Of a stretch of 64,000 bases of DNA, positions 63,780 through 64,000 are shown in pieces. Within the stretch, counting starts at the first letter, position 1, and every line of letters starts with the position of its first letter. The notes under the pieces are model-generated. The model did not search any database and was not told the origin of the DNA. It worked only from the letters and a program-made list of their open reading frames with translations. Origin of the DNA: JBFHIJ01 sp963678775 (GTDB lineage: Bacteria > Bacteroidota > Ignavibacteria > Kapaibacteriales > UBA2268); assembly GCA_963678775.2 (NCBI GenBank), contig CAXXGR010000008.1, positions 62,001-126,000 on the forward strand, written 5' to 3'. Position numbers and translations under genes: made by a program.

Positions 63780-64000
63780 ATGACTAAAACTTTACTCCAT
63801 ATACTGTTGCTACTAAGCTCTGCAAATCTATTTGCCCAGCACCCTGAAGTAATGGAAGAAGCGAAAGAACGTGAACAGCCGCAGGACGCACAAATACAAT
63901 ATTATGAACCTGCCGACCGATATTTTATGTTTAGTTTTGGCTACTCTCAGGTTTCGCCATTAGGTCAATTTAAGACGAACACATCGAGTATATTTAATGG
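63780..64000 (+). CDS. Secreted protein, N-terminal part (partial)
   Basis: ATG at 63780 opens a frame running past the right edge (73 codons visible). A clear signal peptide, TKTLLHILLLLSSANLFAQ, is followed by an acidic/Gln-rich stretch (EVMEEAKEREQPQD). YFMFSFGYSQVSPLGQF then looks like the first strand of an outer-membrane beta-barrel. It is divergent from the 2-oxoglutarate dehydrogenase gene. No family can be assigned from this much. Confidence 0.6.
   Translation, partial: MTKTLLHILLLLSSANLFAQHPEVMEEAKEREQPQDAQIQYYEPADRYFMFSFGYSQVSPLGQFKTNTSSIFN

Noticed and set aside
1..64000. CRISPR array, prophage or insertion sequence
   Set aside because: I saw no regularly spaced repeats with unique spacers, no phage structural genes and no transposase. 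The only mobile-looking items are the RHS cassettes and the 43-bp repeat.

Overview
The window is AT-rich, densely packed bacterial DNA with no rRNA, tRNA or CRISPR that I could see. The gene content points to a Gram-negative member of the Bacteroidota/Chlorobiota (FCB) group, perhaps near Ignavibacteria or Kapabacteria. The pointers are a THUMP-like methyltransferase, paired M16 and S9 secreted peptidases, a two-part M16/LolA-like protein, VPS10-like repeats, a DUF374-type acyltransferase beside lpxB and lpxK, and an E2-E1 fused 2-oxoglutarate dehydrogenase. This placement is inference; no marker gene fixes it.

Layout. 0-6.8 kb: a barrel C-terminus, methyltransferase, ATP-grasp ligase, FetAB-like exporter, Nudix CoA pyrophosphatase, MGMT-like protein and a PAS histidine kinase. 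6.8-7.1 kb: an intergenic gap with three DnaA-box-like direct repeats. 7.1-18.2 kb: a catalytic/non-catalytic M16 pair, two TPR membrane proteins, and two tandem S9 peptidases. 18.3-24.9 kb, minus strand: an array of orphan RHS toxin tips, each followed by its own likely immunity gene and headed by a short piece of RHS core. 25-33.4 kb: a VPS10-like repeat protein and a lipid A cluster (lpxB, acyltransferase, lpxK), then a C26 amidotransferase and a DegT aminotransferase. All six of these loci carry frameshifts, eleven in total, while the rest of the window is largely clean.

33.5-44.1 kb: a five-gene signalling operon (Cache kinase, YfiR, CHASE8-type kinase, CheY-like regulator, REC-PAS-kinase) and a divergent PAS kinase. 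44.1-50.6 kb: ruvC, then a GbsR-type regulator, LolA-like protein, two FtsX-type permeases, ABC ATPase and outer-membrane barrel that look like one envelope transport operon. 50.7-54.1 kb: an electron-transfer module (Tat-exported four-cluster Fe-S protein, NrfD-type quinone protein, 13-CxxCH cytochrome) without a catalytic subunit. 54.4-64 kb: PpiD-like foldase, metallo-beta-lactamase-fold hydrolase, Rieske protein, QueG, HDOD protein, the fused 2-oxoglutarate dehydrogenase and the start of a secreted protein.

The best candidate for a little-described system is the RHS array. Two of its tips carry an HEXXGH zinc motif (the DPP III type, not HEXXH). Each is coupled to a homologous lipoprotein whose Shine-Dalgarno lies inside the Glu-rich end of the toxin gene. 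This suggests metallopeptidase toxins that act in the periplasm and are neutralised there by lipid-anchored immunity proteins.
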